9,222 bases of DNA from an uncultured Chloroflexaceae bacterium (GCA_937141995.1 CAKZQX010000502.1:1-9222), one strand, 5' to 3'. Numbered from the stretch's first letter, positions 1 through 6,134 are shown. The notes: a model not told the origin generated them from the sequence alone. Numbers and translations are program-made.

Positions 1-54
1 CTTCTCTTCTCTTCTCTTCTCTTCTCTTCTCTTCTCTTCTCTTCTCTTCTCTTC
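1..54. repeat. CTTCT pentanucleotide microsatellite
   Basis: The window opens with ten perfect copies of CTTCT plus a partial eleventh (CTTC). The array reaches the left edge, so its true length is unknown. It ends about 110 bp before the malQ start and upstream of that gene's probable promoter. One strand is pure pyrimidine, a composition known to adopt non-B DNA and to change copy number by slippage. Whether it affects malQ is not shown by the sequence. Confidence 0.97.
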
Positions 55-65
55 GAGGTAACTCC

Positions 66-83
66 GGACTGTAGATACAGTCC
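66..83. promoter_or_regulatory. 18-bp palindrome upstream of malQ, possible operator
   Basis: GGACTGTAGATACAGTCC has two perfect 8-bp arms (66-73 and 76-83) around a 2-nt centre. Its centre lies about 60 bp upstream of the transcription start expected from the extended -10 at 122-127. That is a typical distance for a dimeric activator or repressor site. No T-run follows, so it is not a terminator. The binding protein is unknown and operator function is inference. Confidence 0.45.
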
Positions 84-95
84 CCCCGCTCCCCT

Positions 96-127
96 CTGAC
101 AGGAAATGGCACGGTGTATGCTACAAT
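96..127 (+). promoter_or_regulatory. Probable malQ promoter with extended -10
   Basis: TGCTACAAT at 119-127 matches an extended -10 element (TGn followed by TACAAT, five of six to TATAAT). The best -35 candidate is CTGACA at 96-101, but its 20-nt spacing is long, so the extended -10 may carry most of the weight. Transcription would start near 134 and give a leader of about 32 nt to the ATG at 166. This position argues against the in-frame ATG codons at 106 and 118, which would lie upstream of the message. Confidence 0.5.
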
Positions 128-165
128 GGCGGGCACAGGTTCTCCTTGTTGTGCGCGAGGTTATT

Positions 166-1677
166 ATGCGTCTATCCCGTTCCAGTGGGATTCTTTTACA
201 TCCTACGTCACTACCGGGTCGTTGGGGTATTGGTGACCTGGGTAGTACCGCTTACAAGTTTGTCGATTTTCTCACCGAGGCCGGGCAGCGTCTCTGGCAG
301 ATCCTGCCGCTGGGACCAACCGGCTTTGGCAACTCGCCCTATCAGTGTCTGTCCTCCTTCGCCGGAAATCACCTGCTGATCAGCCTGGATCGCCTGGTCG
401 AAGAAGGACTACTCCGGTCAGATGATCTCTATGGGGAAGCAGCGCCACCGCTTCCTACGTTTTCCGATGATCAGGTTGACTACGATGCCGTATCCGAGTT
501 CAAGCTGCCGCTGTTGCAACGTTCGTTCGACTATTTTCGCCAGGATGTCGCGCCGGCCCATACGGCTGCATTCAAGGCCTTCTGTGCTACGAACGCCGAC
601 TGGCTCGACGACTACACTCTGTTTGTTGCGATCAAAGATCACCAGGACGGCGCATCCTGGGATGTGTGGGACCATGATATTCGCATGCGCGAACCGGAGG
701 CGCTCAAGCGCTGGCAGAACGAACTGGCCGACTATATTGAGATGCGCAAATATTTTCAGTATCTCTTCTTCCATCAGTGGCGCGCGCTCAAGGCGTATGC
801 CAACGAGCGAAATATTCGCATTGTCGGCGATATGCCGATCTTTGTGGCCTATGACGGCTCAGATGTCTGGGGTAATCCGGAACTCTTCTACCTGGACGAA
901 GAGAATCACCCGACGGTCGTTGCCGGCGTGCCGCCCGACTACTTTAGCGCCACCGGACAACTCTGGGGCAATCCGCTCTACCGCTGGGATCAGATGGCCG
1001 AGAATGGCTATGTCTGGTGGATGCGTCGCGTCAAGAGTACGCTGGACATGGTAGATATTGTGCGTCTGGACCACTTTCGCGGCTTTGAAGCCTACTGGGA
1101 AGTGCCGGCAGGGGAGGAGACGGCGGTCAATGGGCAGTGGGTTAAAGGGCCGGGCAATCTCATCTTTGAAGCTTTGGCAAGTGCCCTGGGCGATCTGCCG
1201 ATTATTGCCGAAGATCTGGGCCTGATTACGTCAGAGGTCGAAGACCTGCGCGACAATTTCAACCTGCCGGGGATGAAGGTGCTGCACTTTGCCTTTGGCG
1301 ATAACGCCAAAAATCCGTACCTGCCTCACAACTACACTTCGAACTACGTTGTCTACACCGGCACGCACGATAACGATACGACACTGGGTTGGTACGAGAG
1401 CCGCGAGGATTGGGAGCGCGCCGCGATCGCCCGCTACCTGGGGCATACGCCCGATGATATTTGCTGGGATATGCTGCGTCTGGCGCTCAGTTCCGTTGCG
1501 GATATGGCCGTTTTTCCGATCCAGGACCCGTTGCGCCTGGGCAGCGAGGCACGGATGAATATCCCGGGTCAGGCGGAGAATAACTGGGCCTGGCGGTTAC
1601 GTGCCGATACACTTACGTCAGAACTGGCCCAGAACCTGCGCCGGCTCACCGTAACCTACGGCCGCCTGGAAGAATAA
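166..1677 (+). CDS. malQ: 4-alpha-glucanotransferase (amylomaltase, GH77)
   Basis: The 503-residue product is a cytoplasmic GH77 enzyme that moves alpha-1,4-glucan segments between maltodextrins and releases glucose, in maltose and glycogen metabolism. The N-terminus SSGILLHPTSLPG and the following GIGDLG are family signatures. The catalytic set is intact: nucleophile Asp in VRLDHFRGF (residue 302), acid/base Glu in IAEDLG (349) and the third carboxylate in THDND (402). Length matches bacterial amylomaltases of about 500 residues. I chose the ATG at 166 because GAGG (157-160) sits 5 nt before it, the conserved N-terminus begins there, and the longer frame from 106 starts upstream of the probable promoter. 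It is transcribed alone and converges on recF, 63 bp away. No frameshift or missing motif was seen. Confidence 0.96.
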   Translation: MRLSRSSGILLHPTSLPGRWGIGDLGSTAYKFVDFLTEAGQRLWQILPLGPTGFGNSPYQCLSSFAGNHLLISLDRLVEEGLLRSDDLYGEAAPPLPTFSDDQVDYDAVSEFKLPLLQRSFDYFRQDVAPAHTAAFKAFCATNADWLDDYTLFVAIKDHQDGASWDVWDHDIRMREPEALKRWQNELADYIEMRKYFQYLFFHQWRALKAYANERNIRIVGDMPIFVAYDGSDVWGNPELFYLDEENHPTVVAGVPPDYFSATGQLWGNPLYRWDQMAENGYVWWMRRVKSTLDMVDIVRLDHFRGFEAYWEVPAGEETAVNGQWVKGPGNLIFEALASALGDLPIIAEDLGLITSEVEDLRDNFNLPGMKVLHFAFGDNAKNPYLPHNYTSNYVVYTGTHDNDTTLGWYESREDWERAAIARYLGHTPDDICWDMLRLALSSVADMAVFPIQDPLRLGSEARMNIPGQAENNWAWRLRADTLTSELAQNLRRLTVTYGRLEE

Positions 1678-1685
1678 ACAACCAG

Positions 1686-1735
1686 GAACCGAGGGGCGAG
1701 AATTGGGTTCTTTCGTTCTTTGTTCTTTGTTTTTG
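1686..1735. terminator. Weak bidirectional terminator between malQ and recF
   Basis: GAACC (1686-1690) can pair with GGTTC (1706-1710) over a 15-nt loop. On the + strand it is followed by a T-rich tract of TTCTTTG-like units running to about 1735. On the - strand it is followed by another T-rich stretch inside the end of malQ. Convergent genes with a stem flanked by T-rich DNA on both sides suggest shared termination, but five base pairs is a weak stem. Confidence 0.35.
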
Positions 1736-1740
1736 TCATC

Positions 1741-2919
1741 TCAGCTTGGATAAATTTTGCCGCCTTCGACCCGCAGACGCTGAATGTTTTGCAGAAACTC
1801 CGCATCGAAATCGCTCAGGTCGGTAGCGGTAATCAGCGTTTGCTGGTCGGGGCGGCTGATGGCATGTAGCAGGTGCGAGCGGCGCTGGGCATCCAGTTCG
1901 CTGAGGAGATCGTCCAGCAGCAGCACGGGCGTATCGCCACTGCGCGCATGCATCAATTCCGACTCGCCCAGTTTGAGGGCCAGCGTGACGCTGCGCTGCT
2001 GTCCACGCGAACCATACACCCCCAGGTTCACGCCATTCACGGTAAACAGCAGATCATCCCGATGCGGCCCGATCAGGGTCTGCCCACGGCCTAACTCATC
2101 GCGGCGCAACTCGCGCAGGCGGTCGCTCATGCGGCGGGCCAGTTCCCCGGCACCCGGCGTCGGCCCCAGGTCAAAGCCGGGTTGGTAGCTAATCTCCAAT
2201 GGCTCCGCGCCCCCGGTGATCGCGCAGAAGAGCGGCCCCACCAGCCGGTTGAGGTCGGCGACCGCGCGCAGGCGCTCGGCCAGCAGGTAGCCTCCCGCCG
2301 CCGCCACCTCCCGATCCCAATATTCCAACTCGGTGTCCACAGCGCGGAGCGGCCGGCGTTGTTCGCGCCAGGCCCGCAGCATGCTGTTACGCTGCTGGAT
2401 CAGTTTGTTATATTGCGCAAGGGTGCGCACATAGTGCGGATCAAGCTGCGAGAGTGTGATGTCAAGATAGCGCCGGCGCTGAACCGGCGGACCATCGACC
2501 AGCATCAGATCGGCGGGAGTAAACAGCACCACGCGCAGTTGCCCCACCAGATCGAGCGCGCGCACTGTGCGGCGATCAACGCGTACCAGCTTCTGCGTTG
2601 TCCCCGTCAACTGACCGCGATCGCTTGTCCGCAGTTGCACAATCACTTCCAGGCGCACCCGATTGCCGGCCCGCCGCACATCGGCAACCAGTCGGGCAAA
2701 GGGGGAAGTTCCCACTTCCCCCTGCGCATTCCAGTAGACCAGCTCGCGGTCGGTGCTGGTGCGGGGCGAACGCGTCGTGGCGATATAGAAGAGCGCTTCA
2801 AGCAGACTGGTTTTACCTGATGCATTGGGGCCGTAGATCAACGTCGTGCCGCTATTCAGCGTAAGGTCTAGCCGCTGGTAGATACGAAAATCGCGCAGGC
2901 TAAGATTGGTGATGTCCAT
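1741..2919 (-). CDS. recF: DNA replication and repair protein RecF
   Basis: This 392-residue SMC-like ATPase binds gapped DNA and, with RecO and RecR, loads RecA on SSB-coated single strands. Visible motifs are the start [10 protein letters not shown], Walker A GPNASGKT (30-37), the RecF-typical GPHRDDL (284-290), the ABC signature SRGQQRS (304-310), Walker B PVLLLDD (331-337) and the D-loop SELDAQRR (340-347). Length is slightly above the 360-375 residues usual for the family. The start is supported by the conserved N-terminal strand, although only a poor Shine-Dalgarno precedes it. It is not next to dnaA, dnaN or gyrB in this window. fni lies 139 bp upstream on the same strand, so co-transcription is possible, but a -10-like CATAAT in the gap suggests its own promoter. 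Confidence 0.95.
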   Translation of the reverse strand: MDITNLSLRDFRIYQRLDLTLNSGTTLIYGPNASGKTSLLEALFYIATTRSPRTSTDRELVYWNAQGEVGTSPFARLVADVRRAGNRVRLEVIVQLRTSDRGQLTGTTQKLVRVDRRTVRALDLVGQLRVVLFTPADLMLVDGPPVQRRRYLDITLSQLDPHYVRTLAQYNKLIQQRNSMLRAWREQRRPLRAVDTELEYWDREVAAAGGYLLAERLRAVADLNRLVGPLFCAITGGAEPLEISYQPGFDLGPTPGAGELARRMSDRLRELRRDELGRGQTLIGPHRDDLLFTVNGVNLGVYGSRGQQRSVTLALKLGESELMHARSGDTPVLLLDDLLSELDAQRRSHLLHAISRPDQQTLITATDLSDFDAEFLQNIQRLRVEGGKIYPS

Positions 2920-2930
2920 ACACTTTATCG

Positions 2931-3026
2931 TAACTGTTCACAGATGGGGGCAAAACCACCGACGCACATAGTGGCACACAAACAGACTCACCTGATAACG
3001 TTGATCACGCGTATTATGAACAGTTA
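2931..3026 (-). promoter_or_regulatory. recF upstream region with spaced 10-bp inverted repeat and -10-like box
   Basis: TAACTGTTCA (2931-2940) is the perfect reverse complement of TGAACAGTTA (3017-3026), 76 bp apart. Read on the - strand, the distal arm overlaps the first two bases of CATAAT (3018 to 3013), the best -10 candidate for recF. The proximal arm ends 12 bp before the recF ATG. No convincing -35 was found. Paired operator sites for one regulator are a reasonable reading, but chance or the ends of a tiny relic element are not excluded. Confidence 0.35.
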
Positions 3027-3058
3027 GATCCATCAAACACGATGCGTCACAGGCGCAA

Positions 3059-4099
3059 CTACGCATACACGTCAAGTTGCAACTCCCGCAGCGCCGCCAG
3101 ATCGCCACAGTTGCTACAGAACATTGCCACGCGCAACTCTTTGATGTATGCCTGCAAGCCCTCAATGACCGCCTCCGCGCCACGTTTATCGACGGCGGCA
3201 TTCAGCGCCGGTTTTGCGGTAGCCGCCAGGTCCGCACCCAGGGCAAGCGCCTTGGCAACATCAACGCCGCTACGCACACCGCCGCTGCCAATCAGAGTAA
3301 TGTTGGGAAACGTGGCTCGGATCTGGCGGATCGCCTCGGTCGTCGGCAGACCCCAGCCGGCAAATGCTCCCGCCACCCGCGCGCCCTGCGCATTGGGCTG
3401 CCGGAAGCGCTCCACCTCACTCCAACTGGTACCGCCGGCTCCGGCCACATCAATAATCCGCACGCCAACATCATAGAGCCGACGCGCATCGGCGGCGCTA
3501 ATACCATTGCCGACTTCTTTCGCAATCACCGGAACCGGCAGATCACGGCAGACCTGCTCAACCCGTTGGAGCAACCCTTTGAAATTGACATCACCCTCAG
3601 GCTGAACCGCCTCCTGGAGCGGGTTAAAATGCAGGATCAGCGCATCGGCTTCGATCATCTCGACGGCGCGGCGGCAATGTTCTACCCCAAAATCATAGTT
3701 TAACTGCACCGCGCCCAGGTTCGCCAGCAGCGGAATCGTCGGCGCTACCCGGCGGACCTGGTAGGTCGCCGCCAGCCGACGATCAACCACGGCGGCACGC
3801 TGCGAGCCCACCCCCATACCCAGGCCGAGATGCTGGGCGGCCTCTGCCAGCGCCAGGTTAATCCGCTCGGCCTCCTGCGCCCCACCCGTCATTGAACTGA
3901 TCAGCAGGGGCGCGCGCATTGGCTTGCCAAGAAAAGTGGTATTGATGTCAATCTCGGCCATATCCAGGTCAGGGAAGGCGGTATGAGGCAGACGATAGGC
4001 AGCGAAGCCGGTGACAATGCCCTTGGCCGCCACATCTTCACCCAGAACAATGCGGATGTGATCGAGCTTTCGCCCCTCAATGCTGGTCGAGTCGGACAT
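3059..4099 (-). CDS. fni: Isopentenyl-diphosphate delta-isomerase, type 2 (FMN-dependent)
   Basis: The 346-residue TIM-barrel flavoprotein interconverts IPP and DMAPP using reduced FMN and Mg2+, supplying isoprenoid precursors. Type 2 motifs appear in order: RKLDHI (10-15), SSMTGG (68-73), GSQRAA (98-103), the HFNPLQE loop (157-163) whose Gln and Glu match the proton-transfer and Mg site, KEVGNGIS (194-201), [10 protein letters not shown] (217-226) and GSGGVRSG (271-278). The start is secure: AAGGAG (4113 to 4108 on the - strand) lies 8 nt before the ATG. The C-terminal MFCSNCGDL (326-334) carries two cysteines where many relatives, from memory, have a non-cysteine segment. Repeat copy A begins 31 bp upstream of the start codon and overlaps the likely promoter region. 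Confidence 0.96.
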   Translation of the reverse strand: MSDSTSIEGRKLDHIRIVLGEDVAAKGIVTGFAAYRLPHTAFPDLDMAEIDINTTFLGKPMRAPLLISSMTGGAQEAERINLALAEAAQHLGLGMGVGSQRAAVVDRRLAATYQVRRVAPTIPLLANLGAVQLNYDFGVEHCRRAVEMIEADALILHFNPLQEAVQPEGDVNFKGLLQRVEQVCRDLPVPVIAKEVGNGISAADARRLYDVGVRIIDVAGAGGTSWSEVERFRQPNAQGARVAGAFAGWGLPTTEAIRQIRATFPNITLIGSGGVRSGVDVAKALALGADLAATAKPALNAAVDKRGAEAVIEGLQAYIKELRVAMFCSNCGDLAALRELQLDVYA

Positions 4100-4130
4100 G
4101 ACCGGCGCTCCTTGATGCTATTTAATGCAA

Positions 4131-4343
4131 TGTTATTAACACGAGTTACGCGGTTGACATACAGCCCCGACGTTTGATCAGATGAGAGCCGGCTTCGCCT
4201 GTGGCAGCGTGGGACGTTTTTACCTTTTGCACAAAAATGTTGCACCGTGTACAACATTTTTGTGCAAAAGTGTGGAATCTTCCGCCCTGCCGGAGGCGAA
4301 ATGACCGCAAAGGTTAGGAACCACGTAAGTCCTGTTATTAACA
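4131..4343 (+). repeat. Hairpin-cored terminally inverted repeat, copy A
   Basis: This is a unit of about 202 bp bounded at both ends by TGTTATTAACA (4131-4141 and 4333-4343). The sequences just inside form imperfect terminal inverted repeats: left 4133-4153 against right 4321-4341, 17 of 21 matching. Inside are outer arms TCGCCTGTGGCAG (4195-4207) and CTGCCGGAGGCGA (4287-4299). Between them is a central hairpin (4224-4245 with 4249-4270) of 19 perfect pairs, one mismatch and two more, around a CGT loop. A GTTTGATCAG box (4172-4181) is shared with copies C and, inverted and shortened, F. The unit has no open frame of its own, so it resembles a MITE or REP-like non-autonomous element. Its left end reaches the fni upstream region. 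Confidence 0.85.
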
Positions 4344-4355
4344 GGACTTACGTGG
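4321..4355. repeat. 35-nt near-perfect palindrome at the A/B junction
   Basis: Two 17-bp perfect arms (4321-4337 and 4339-4355) flank a single T at 4338. It is exactly the right terminal repeat of copy A abutting the left terminal repeat of copy B, so it is explained by tandem placement of the two units and is not an independent site. As DNA it could extrude as a cruciform. No T-run follows, so it does not look like a terminator. Confidence 0.85.
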
Positions 4356-4546
4356 CGCTGCCGGTTCCATCCTGGTGCCAGACCTGCATGCCAGAATCGC
4401 CTGCGGCAGCGTGGTATGTTTATAGTCTTGTTCACAAAACATTTGCACCTGGTGCAAATGTTTTGTGAACAAGACTGGGATCTTCCGCCCTGCCGGAGGC
4501 GATATCTCTTTCCCGAAGAGGGACCGCGTAACTTCTGTTATTAAAA
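4333..4546 (+). repeat. Hairpin-cored terminally inverted repeat, copy B
   Basis: This second unit is directly tandem to copy A and shares the TGTTATTAACA boundary at 4333-4343. It ends in the related TGTTATTAAAA (4536-4546), giving a 203-bp period. The outer arms are TCGCCTGCGGCAG (4397-4409) and CTGCCGGAGGCGA (4490-4502), and the flank ATCTTCCGCCCTGC matches copy A. The centre differs: 26-bp perfect arms, 4424-4449 and 4451-4476, around one nucleotide. The left shoulder between the terminus and the outer arm is shorter than in A and lacks the GTTTGATC box. No coding content was recognised. Confidence 0.85.
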
Positions 4547-4601
4547 TCATACCAATAAAGCAGGGGGGCGTCAACTATATGCGACATAGCCGGCTTGTAT
4601 A

Positions 4602-4688
4602 CATAACACCCGTTATGCGGTGGGTATGCAACCCCGGTGTTTGATCAGACGAACGCCGGGCTCGCCTGCGGCGGCATGGGACGTTATC
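4602..4688 (+). repeat. Truncated repeat, copy C (left half only)
   Basis: From TAACACCCGTTATGCGG (4604-4620) through GTTTGATCAGA (4639-4649) and TCGCCTGCGGCGG (4662-4674) to GGGACGTT (4678-4685), this stretch follows the left half of copy A almost without gaps. Similarity stops there. The central hairpin, right outer arm and right terminus are missing, and the upstream region of the UPF0391 gene begins. It is a relic of a copy that lost its right half. The 55 bp between copies B and C (4547-4601) show nothing recognisable. Confidence 0.75.
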
Positions 4689-4780
4689 TATGGCACGCTT
4701 AATGCTATGTATAAAAAGAGGGATAACCGATGCGAACCTGCATAAAACCTGGTTTCGTAGAATAGAAAGGATGCACAGCT

Positions 4781-4942
4781 ATGCTGAAGTGGGCAATTAT
4801 CTTGCTGGTTATTGCGCTGATCGCCGGAGTACTTGGGTTCGGGGGCATTGCAGGAGCAGCAGCCGGGATTGCGAAGATTCTCTTCTTTGTCTTCCTGATT
4901 TTGTTTGCACTCTCGCTCTTCTTTGGTCGCAGAATGGCATAA
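4781..4942 (+). CDS. UPF0391 (YtjA-like, DUF1328) small membrane protein
   Basis: The 53-residue product begins [20 protein letters not shown] and ends FFGRRMA. It matches in length and pattern the UPF0391 family, whose E. coli member YtjA is also 53 residues with the same W, ALIA, LGFGG and GRR layout. Two hydrophobic segments (about 4-20 and 33-48) are separated by a glycine/alanine-rich turn, [12 protein letters not shown]. It should sit in the cytoplasmic membrane; its molecular role is unknown. AAAGGA (4766-4771) lies 9 nt before the ATG. A TATAAA-like box at 4710-4715 could be a weak -10. It is isolated between repeat relics C and D, and D begins at or just after its stop codon. Confidence 0.9.
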   Translation: MLKWAIILLVIALIAGVLGFGGIAGAAAGIAKILFFVFLILFALSLFFGRRMA

Positions 4943-5055
4943 CATGGATATGACTTACGCAATCACGCGTTTGGCGACATATATTGTCTCCGGCAGGAGT
5001 GACCATCTTTTTCACGCACATGTTGCACTCAGTGCAACATGTGCGTGAAAAAGAG
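4939..5055 (-). repeat. Partial inverted repeat, copy D, with perfect hairpin core
   Basis: This copy runs opposite to A, B and E. At its left is a terminal-repeat-like ATAACATGGATATGACTTAC, then TCTCCGGCAGG (4988-4998), the reverse complement of the conserved right outer arm. Next comes a perfect hairpin with 24-bp arms, 5006-5029 and 5031-5054, around one nucleotide. Beyond 5055 the expected other outer arm and terminus are absent or too diverged to recognise. The core includes ATGTTGCAC as in copy A but otherwise differs. No T-run follows the hairpin on either strand in terminator position, although it lies just after the UPF0391 gene. Confidence 0.65.
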
Positions 5056-5089
5056 AAAGAGGTGTAGCCCATCGGCTCCGGTCGCCCCA

Positions 5090-5382
5090 CCCCGCGCTTC
5101 CGGGCCGTAAGACTGTGTCCGGCAGGCGTAGCAGAGCAATGCCTTTGCGCAACTGCTCCGACCAGCAGAAGAAACGCTCAGTGAGGCTGAGTTACTCTAT
5201 TTCCGCTACGCCATCGGAATGGCGCTCCAGTTCAGTTGAAAGGGCCGGATCATTGCCGGCGATCAACCCCTCGTAGTCTGCGCAGTTTCCGACATAATAC
5301 CCTACTCCTCATTCACTACCACACGCAGGTTCAGCGGCCCCAGTTCCCGAGTCGTCTCCATCATCGCGGTGGAATCCCAGCG
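5090..5382 (-). pseudogene. Possible decayed gene pair, unidentified
   Basis: On the - strand, 5382 to 5302 reads as a 26-codon C-terminal-like piece ending RELGPLNLRVVVNEE and a stop. The last codons form GAGGAG, which lies 9 nt before an ATG at 5295. That frame stops after ten codons (MSETAQTTRG). A one-base shift continues DYEGLIAGNDPALSTELE to a TAA at 5194-5192. Past that single stop the same frame continues LTERFFCWSEQLRKG and stays open to about 5090. The layout (stop, Shine-Dalgarno, start) suggests two adjacent genes, the second broken by one frameshift and one stop. I do not recognise either product. A 34-residue + strand frame over about 5131-5240 also looks coding-like, so strand and reality are uncertain. 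Confidence 0.3.
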
Positions 5383-5400
5383 CTACCGGAATAGTTACAA

Positions 5401-5630
5401 TATGAATATATGAACGTACGCGGTGCAGCCTATGTCGGTCTGTTGGCCGCGCCAAAAGCCCGCTTCGCCTGCGGCAGCGTGGGACGTTTTTGTCTTTTTC
5501 CGGAACATTTGGCACAACGTGCCAAATGTTCCGGAGAAGAATGTCCCATTCCACCCTGCCGGAGGCGAATCGGGCCATGTGTCCGGGCAGACGCCTGGGT
5601 TGGAACCGACCGCGTAACTCCTGTAAATAA
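5401..5630 (+). repeat. Hairpin-cored terminally inverted repeat, copy E
   Basis: The outer arms TCGCCTGCGGCAG (5465-5477) and CTGCCGGAGGCGA (5556-5568) are identical to those of copy B, and GCGTGGGACGTTTTT matches copy A. The right end ACCGCGTAACTCCTGT (5609-5624) is close to the family terminus; the left end (to TACGCGG at 5423) is more degraded. The core is a hairpin of 16 perfect pairs, CCGGAACATTTGGCAC (5500-5515) with 5519-5534, around an AAC loop. It extends to 21 pairs with two G-T wobbles. Its outer part is unlike A, B or D, while the loop-proximal AACATTTGGCAC resembles B. Overlapping short frames on both strands here are by-products of the palindrome. Confidence 0.82.
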
Positions 5631-5694
5631 GATGTATCATAGTCGTAGGAACGCCTGCAAGCATTAACCGTGAAATATGTCAACTTCAGATGCA

Positions 5695-5733
5695 CATGAC
5701 AGAACATGCTGCGAAGCAGCATGTTCTGTCATG
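5695..5733. repeat. Perfect 18-bp hairpin with GAA loop before the HMA-like gene
   Basis: CATGACAGAACATGCTGC (5695-5712) pairs perfectly with 5716-5733 around GAA. The centre GCGAAGC is a loop type known to be exceptionally stable. It lies 26 nt before the ATG at 5760. It is followed by GCTTAAAG, with no T-run, so it is not a standard terminator. AACATGCTGC resembles the loop-proximal core of copy D, but no outer arms or terminal repeats flank it. It may be a solo core or an unrelated leader hairpin. Confidence 0.8.
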
Positions 5734-5759
5734 GCTTAAAGAGACGAAAGAAGTACTCC

Positions 5760-5975
5760 ATGACTATTGACATCTTCCATGTTCCCGGCATTCACACCCA
5801 ACAAGATGCCGAGACAATTACACAGGCGGTCAACCGTATACACGGTATACGTGTAATCCAGGTAAATCTGGCGCAGCGCTCGGTGCGCGTGGAGCATGAT
5901 GATCAAGCCGGCATCAGCGAGATTATTCGGGCGATTACACGCGCAGGATTTAACGATGTAGCGGTGATGGCGTAA
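5760..5975 (+). CDS. HMA-like small protein lacking the CxxC metal site
   Basis: The 71-residue product has the spacing of a heavy-metal-associated (HMA) beta-alpha-beta-beta-alpha-beta domain: IDIFHVPGI as strand 1, helix 15-28, INGV-type turn HGIRVIQVNL (29-38), SVRVEHDD (41-48), helix 51-63 and AGFNDVAV (62-69). In metallochaperones and P-type ATPase domains the segment after strand 1 reads GMTCxxC. Here it is GIHTQQD, with no cysteine anywhere in the protein, so classical Cu or Zn binding is unlikely. I chose the internal ATG at 5760; the longer frame would begin at 5706 inside the preceding hairpin and adds non-conserved sequence. The Shine-Dalgarno is weak. It has no cation-transport neighbour here. 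Function is unknown. Confidence 0.75.
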   Translation: MTIDIFHVPGIHTQQDAETITQAVNRIHGIRVIQVNLAQRSVRVEHDDQAGISEIIRAITRAGFNDVAVMA

Positions 5976-6017
5976 GGACCGAGCACCGAGGACCAATCAG
6001 CGGTGTTGCGCCGACAT

Positions 6018-6134
6018 CCGGTTCATGCGGAGAATCTTTCAAAAAGCCGCTCACAACCGGCATACATTGCCCGTTGAACAGGTTCATCGACAGAGCAGGA
6101 GTACCGATTCCGGGGTGACTCCTGCAAATCACCC
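6018..6134. other. Paired hairpins in the gap before the M20 gene
   Basis: The 328-bp gap 5976-6303 contains no convincing gene. Two structures are visible. CCGGTT (6018-6023) pairs with AACCGG (6055-6060), enclosing GCGG/CCGC. Further on, GCAGGAGT (6095-6102) pairs with ACTCCTGC (6118-6125), extendable by ACC/GGT. The competing pair GGGTGA (6113-6118) and TCACCC (6129-6134) uses some of the same bases. Neither hairpin has a T-run. They lie upstream of the probable M20 promoter, so they would be transcribed only by read-through from the HMA-like gene. Confidence 0.4.

Noticed and set aside
106..165. N-terminal extension of malQ from the ATG at 106
   Set aside because: The 20 extra residues are not part of the GH77 pattern, the start lies upstream of the extended -10 promoter, and the ATG at 166 has a GAGG site at proper spacing.
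422..1054. 210-codon alternative-frame reading inside malQ
   Set aside because: It is an arginine- and serine-rich shadow frame of a clearly coding GH77 gene.
2182..2820. 212-codon open frame on the + strand across recF
   Set aside because: It is antisense to a full-length RecF with all motifs. Long antisense frames are common in GC-rich genes.
3077..3703. 208-codon open frame on the + strand across fni
   Set aside because: It is antisense to an intact type 2 isomerase and has no recognisable domain.
4220..4574. Short frames on both strands in copies A and B
   Set aside because: They run through the palindromic cores and terminal repeats on both strands and are by-products of self-complementarity.
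5007..5053. Core of copy D as terminator of the UPF0391 gene
   Set aside because: The stem is strong but the bases after it are AGAGAAAGAGG on the + strand, so there is no T-run.
4131..5630. CRISPR array
   Set aside because: The repeats are about 200 bp, inverted and unevenly spaced. There are no short direct repeats with uniform spacers and no cas genes.
5309..5722. 137-codon - strand frame across copy E
   Set aside because: Most of it reads through the repeat and its palindrome, and the overlapping decayed-gene reading uses a different frame.
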